Below the pieces are notes generated by a model, which saw nothing but the letters and a program-made list of their open reading frames with translations, was not told the origin of the DNA and made no database searches. A DNA stretch of 64,000 nucleotides from Oenanthe sinensis (taxonomy: Eukaryota > Streptophyta > Magnoliopsida > Apiales > Apiaceae): the NCBI GenBank assembly GCA_028671895.1, contig CM053810.1, positions 64,481,501 to 64,545,500 on the forward strand. The letters are read 5' to 3'. Position 1 is the first letter of the stretch. Every line of letters starts with the position of its first letter. A program made the position numbers and the translations under genes. Positions 59,700 to 64,000 of this stretch are shown piece by piece.

Positions 59700-60819
59700 C
59701 ACTTTCATCATCTTCTGAATTACTTTCCACTAATCCATCTTCAGTGTAGTCAGGCACAGAGTCATCATCTTCCAATCCAACCAAAGAAAGATTGACCATC
59801 TCCTCACTAGTATCATCACTAGAGTCATAATCATCATCATCACTCCAGGTCAGTAAGGCTTTTGACTTCTTTTTTCTGTCCTTGAAATCAGCAGGTTGTT
59901 TTGCCTTGAGTTTGTAGCAGTCCTTCTTATAATGACCAGGCTTTCCGCACTCAAAACATGTTTGTTCCCCTTTTCCTTCTTTGGAAATTTTTTTGCCTTA
60001 GGAGAACCCTTTCTTCTCCATCTTGTATAGGTTCATCTTCTCAATCATTTTCTTGATCTTCCTTGACATTAGAGCAAGTTCCTTATCAGATTCTTCGTCA
60101 GATTCTAGCTTGCTGTTGTCAGCATGCAGTGCCATATTCATCATCTTGAGAGTAATATTAGAAGAACCTTGACCTTTACTAGCATTGATCTTTGCTTCAA
60201 ACTGCTACAATTCAGCAAATATATCAAGAGTGTCCATGGTGTCGATGTTTGGTGAAGATTCCAAAGCCGTGACTTTTGGTTCATATATCCATGGGAAAAC
60301 ACTGATTATTTTCATGTTGATTTCTTCTTGAGGAATAAATTTTTCAAGTTATTTCAAATTGTTCATGTTGATTTGAAATCTAGCTTGAGTTTCTCTGATT
60401 GTTTCACCATCTTTGAGCTTGAAGTTACCATACTCATTCATTAGCTTGTTTAACTTAACTTTCTTTAGAGATTTTGAGCCTTCATGACATTGTTCCAAGG
60501 TATCCCATATTTCTTTGGCAAATTTGCATGAGGAGACCTTGTCACTTTCTGATATGTTAAGATCAATAATAATGGCATTCTTGGCTCTGTTGTTGTAGCT
60601 TATTTTCATCAATTCATCAGAGGTGAGATCATCTATATCTTTTTCTCCTTTTCCATCAGCCTTCATGAATGTGAATGGACATTTTTCCGTGACTCTCCAT
60701 TCCATAGGCTCTATTTCCAAGTGAGACCTCATTCGGCTTTTCCACTAGCTATAGTTGTCAGAACCAAGTAGCAATGGTGGCCTGAAAGAAGAGTTTGTTG
60801 TTGGATATGGATCAGCCAT
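59700..60819 (-). pseudogene. copia gag, broken
   Basis: Starts at ATG 60819 with MADPYPTTNSSFRPP and LLLGSDNYS, followed by an in-frame TAG just before WKSRMRSHLE. The clean part, 60732-60349, contains WRVTEKCPFTF, EIWDTLEQCHEGS and KLNKLMNEYGNF, typical of the UBN2-type gag domain. A CCHC zinc knuckle CFECGKPGHYKKDC lies at about 59925-59970 in another open segment. Several stops and frame changes separate the pieces. Confidence 0.85.
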
Positions 60820-60860
60820 AGGATCTATATTTCATGTTACAGAAAATGTCAATATAACCT

Positions 60861-60872
60861 GCTCTGATACAA
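60861..60872 (-). other. retrotransposon primer-binding site (initiator tRNA-Met type)
   Basis: On the minus strand TTGTATCAGAGC, two or three bases inside the 5' LTR. It differs by one base from the TGGTATCAGAGC site complementary to the 3' end of initiator methionine tRNA that copia elements use. Confidence 0.8.
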
Positions 60873-60874
60873 AA

Positions 60875-61992
60875 TGTGAATGCACCTAAAGAGGGGGTGA
60901 ATAGGTGATTTAGCTGACTATATCTCATTTTAAATATTACCAACCAATTATTGTTGATTGTAATGTGAACAGTCTGTTGTGCCTTAACAAACTGGCTTAC
61001 TGTTTTCGATCTGTAAATAATTATAGCAGGCTAGAATGAATTATAGTAGGCTAGAATAAATGCAATGCGGAAGAACAGATAAAGTAAAGGAGGCACACGA
61101 TATTTAGCCATGTTCGACCCCTATGTCTAATAGTCTACGTCCTGGTCCTTTACTAACTTGGTAAAAGAATATATATTAATCAATAATATTCCAATTACAA
61201 GATTAAGATATATCTCCTTGTTCCCAATTACTACCATGGCTTGCTAAAATCCCAGCAATCCTGAGCAGACTGATTTCAGCTTGTTATTGTTCTCTACCTT
61301 GCAAGCCGTTCTTGAACCTTGAATTCCTCGAGTCCCACTCTTGAATCCTTCTGTTCCTCGAACCCTTCGCCTTGTAGAAACAATATAACTGAATCAAATA
61401 CTCCATTGTTTACACCTAGAACCCTTGCCACTTAGTGATTACAGATTACACTTTGAACAATACAATCGAATGAAAGTGTTTAAAACTCAAACTATATTAT
61501 CTAAATATTAAATCTTCAATATAGAATTAAGTTCAGATTTAGAGAAAGATGAATAAAGCTTTTTGAATACGAGTTGTAGAGTATTAGAACAGTAGTCACG
61601 AATGAAAGCTTTATTTTGTTTATATACACAAATGTATACAACAACTCTTTGAAATAAATCAGGAAAGAAAAGATTGTGAGATCAGAAAATATTTCAAAGG
61701 CATAACTATAGGAGTTGATATAAAATCGAATTTGAATTTGAATTCCTCCTATAATTATTCATACGATATGAAAGTAGTTGTTATTAAATGAGGAAAGAGA
61801 AATCAAATCAACTACTTCCTAAAGTTTTATAAAACGTTTTTAATAAAAGATATGAGCTTAATAATATATTAAAAACATAATATATTAGTAAATGTACAAA
61901 TATATTAATCCTACACAAAATATAATCTGTTGTGCGACTGTAGATAGAATTCTGCATCCTGTAGGATTCTGTTTCAGCAAGCTGTTCTAACA
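60875..61992 (-). repeat. 5' LTR of the copia element
   Basis: Read on the minus strand it starts TGTTAGAACAGC (61992) and ends TTCACA (60875), the TG...CA form of LTRs, about 1118 bp, directly followed by the primer-binding site. The end is bordered by GGTGCATTCACA, with ACCCCCTCTTTA before it. Confidence 0.75.
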
Positions 61993-63593
61993 AGACAGTA
62001 AACTGCTATGCGGTTATAACTATATCCTGCAAAACAGAGTTAAGACATGCGATACAGCAGACTATAATAGTGTAACAAGCATAAGTAACAGATGTACATT
62101 CTCACAAGTATTATAGTTTGCTTAACTTGTGTGATCATCAAAATCTTGAGGGTTACAATCTCAGCATGACAAACAATATATTAAGTTACTATATTTTAAA
62201 TATTGTCGCGTGTTGAGAAACAATATATTAAGTTATTTAACCGAGTTTGAATTCAAATAAAAATATATCATATTAATTTTAATTCAACAATATCTAATCG
62301 GATTATGACTATTTATTTAAAAATAATTAATAATTAACAAGTGTGGATTGGTCACTATCATATCTACTCTAGGATTTTTTTTTAATTTCTATCTACTCTA
62401 GGATTGATTAGCTATGATATGTATTATTGAGCTATAATTCAAACTAACGTGTATATTTTGATTACAAATGTATGAGTAGATATGGAACCACAATTATACA
62501 ACATTTTAATGTTATATATAGGTAGATTATTTTTTTTGACTTGTATATATAGGTAGAATTAATTCGAACAAGTCGCCTTCATGCATGTATATTATGTACT
62601 CATATATTACTATTGTTAGTCAAGCACGCTGCATTGACTAGAAAAGTATTCCCTAATTAACTTGCATGCGGATTATTCTACTTGGATCTGTAACGAAGAT
62701 ACAAGAACTGTCTTCCATCTTTAATATAAGTTTTTTTTTAATCTTTTTATGTAGTTGGGGTTATTTGAGAAAAATATTTATGTATAATTAAAACACTATA
62801 TTATTTTAGAAAAAATTGCGAAATTCTGAAAAATATGTTACATATAAATAATATTGAACACATTGGAATATGCAATAAAAAGGTTAAACAACAGTATCTA
62901 TGGTAAAGAACAGATCAAGAGTCATTAAACAATCTTTTTCAATTTCACTTTGATCGATTGATTATGATTTCTCAATGCTTCTTTTTGAACATAAATTCAT
63001 GGTCTTTTTCTAAAATGAGGGACATTGAAATGATAAAATACTTTGTATATCGAGATTCGGGAATGGTTTAGCTACGAGGGTAAGTTAATAAATAGGAGTA
63101 TATCAATATCGGAGTGTTATAGTCAAAATTTGTTTCCCACTAATTGAGGAGGTTCTCACTCTTAACAGTCTCTCACTCTCAACAGCTTCTCACTCTCGAA
63201 GAATCTCGTCTAGTTGAATAGGTCTAGGCCCATGGAAGTAGTAATCGACCCATTTGAAGACCTAATCCATTTAAAGATCTCGCCTATTTGAGTTAGCTCT
63301 ACTCATCTTATTGGGACAACCAAAACAAGTTAGTGATATCGTGAGGACCAGCGGCCTAGGTCCAATCTTCGACAACCTCGCATAACAAAGAGTATCGCCT
63401 GTTGATATTGATCTAGACCCATGAATATGGAAGATTTCACCATTTCAACATAGGCTCGTCCAAAGGGGAGAACAGTAATGAATGGATACGTAATTCATGA
63501 TACATTGATTCTTTGATATTAAGACTCGCCCAGAAGATCAACCTCGTTTGAAAGAATGAACCTTTCTTGAATGTGTTGACATTAGTACGCATG
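61993..63593. other. intergenic, no gene seen
   Basis: AT-rich up to about 63100. From 63145 the composition changes to CT-rich sequence in which TCTCACTCT(T/C)AACAG recurs two or three times (63155-63195). CCCATGGAAG, AGGTCTAGG and TCTCGCCTATTTGAG motifs follow. This looks like part of a repetitive element that continues beyond the window. No coding exon is supported. Confidence 0.4.
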
Positions 63594-63805
63594 ACCGCTA
63601 GTGCGGCCTCACCCAACATTTTCCGCTCGTGCGGCCTAGTTTAATCTCATCCGCATTTCCGCTCGTGCGGCCTCGTCCAACCTCGTTCATATATCTGTTC
63701 GTGCGGCCTCTTTCGACCTCGTCCGCATATTCGCTAGTGCGGCCTCGTCCGACATCGTCCGCTCGGGCGCCCTTATCCGTACATTCGCATGTGCGGGTTC
63801 GTCCG
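63594..63805. repeat. GC-rich degenerate tandem array
   Basis: Six or seven units of about 25-37 bases built on CGCTCGTGCGGCCTCGTCC, each followed by a variable ACCTCGTCCGCATAT-like half. Unit starts fall near 63596, 63634, 63659, 63696, 63731, 63762 and 63787. The array is much richer in CG than anything nearby. Short ORFs across it (Arg/Pro-rich) are repeat artefacts. Confidence 0.75.
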
Positions 63806-64000
63806 CTCGGTTAACCTCACCCAAAATTATAGGCTTAAATCGAATGAATCGACTTAAGCCCAAGGAACATAAAGACCTTGCCTATATGAATGAGGTATCA
63901 CCTTTGTTACAACAGTTGGTTTAGAAAAGTAATAGGTTCATGCACATCTTTACATAGATCTTTCCTACTTTGCGGAGGATGGAGACATGTAGGCACTTCG

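Larger units (their letters stand above)
55633..61992 (-). mobile_element. degenerate Ty1/copia LTR retrotransposon, 3' end deleted
   Basis: On the minus strand the order is 5' LTR, primer-binding site, gag, zinc knuckles, protease, integrase, reverse transcriptase, RNase H, the order of Ty1/copia. The 5' LTR is intact in outline. The 3' side is not: pol ends inside RNase H and is joined directly to a 148-bp internal LTR fragment. Many stops and frameshifts break every domain. The very long gag-proximal coiled-coil region with two CCHC knuckles suggests the SIRE/Maximus lineage, by inference. Without an intact 3' LTR or functional proteins it cannot move by itself. Confidence 0.9.

Noticed and set aside
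63629..63814. 61-codon Arg/Pro-rich ORF
   Set aside because: Translation of the GC-rich tandem array.
1..64000. CRISPR arrays, operons, prophage or bacterial systems
   Set aside because: None present; all structure is that of a plant nuclear genome.

Overview
The window is nuclear DNA from a flowering plant, very probably a eudicot. Genes carry many GT-AG introns, the spacers are AT-rich with long (TA)n microsatellites, and every recognisable protein is plant-type: a lysine-rich arabinogalactan protein, an SBT1.7-like subtilase, CGLD27, a plant prolyl 4-hydroxylase, an NPH3/RPT2-like BTB protein and an ACBP3-like protein. I suspect an asterid, but nothing in the sequence fixes the family. 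There is no CRISPR array, no operon and no rRNA gene. The only tRNA-like sequence is the head of a SINE.

Layout. 0-13 kb holds an arabinogalactan gene (minus, two exons) and an intronless subtilase (minus), separated by about 8 kb of repeat-rich spacer. 13-19.8 kb is gene-poor and repeat-rich, with a LINE-type RNase H fossil and a MULE nested in a Stowaway-like MITE. 19.8-48.3 kb is the gene-dense part: CGLD27 (minus, 7 exons), prolyl 4-hydroxylase (plus, 8 exons), a molybdate-anion-transporter-like MFS gene (minus, 9 exons), ACBP3-like (minus), NPH3/RPT2-like (plus, 5 exons) and a small coiled-coil/LTLGP protein gene (minus, 2 exons). I rebuilt exon-intron structures by hand. All internal exon phases close and the joined frames are open, except at the 3' end of ACBP3, which stays ambiguous. 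48.3-64 kb is transposon territory: microsatellites, a 1.1-kb MULE with a perfect 9-bp target duplication, a Stowaway MITE, a MULE-like fragment carrying an unrecognised ORF, a degenerate and 3'-deleted Ty1/copia element (about 6.4 kb, minus), and a GC-rich degenerate tandem array at the right edge.

How the genes relate. They are unrelated housekeeping or signalling genes, as is usual in plants, not a pathway cluster. The prolyl 4-hydroxylase class makes the hydroxyproline on which arabinogalactan proteins are glycosylated, and the subtilase class acts in the cell wall, but their co-location is probably chance. I found no convincing unknown system. The most informative novelties are mobile elements with well-defined ends, the rearranged copia element, and an unrecognised ORF inside a MULE-like fragment.
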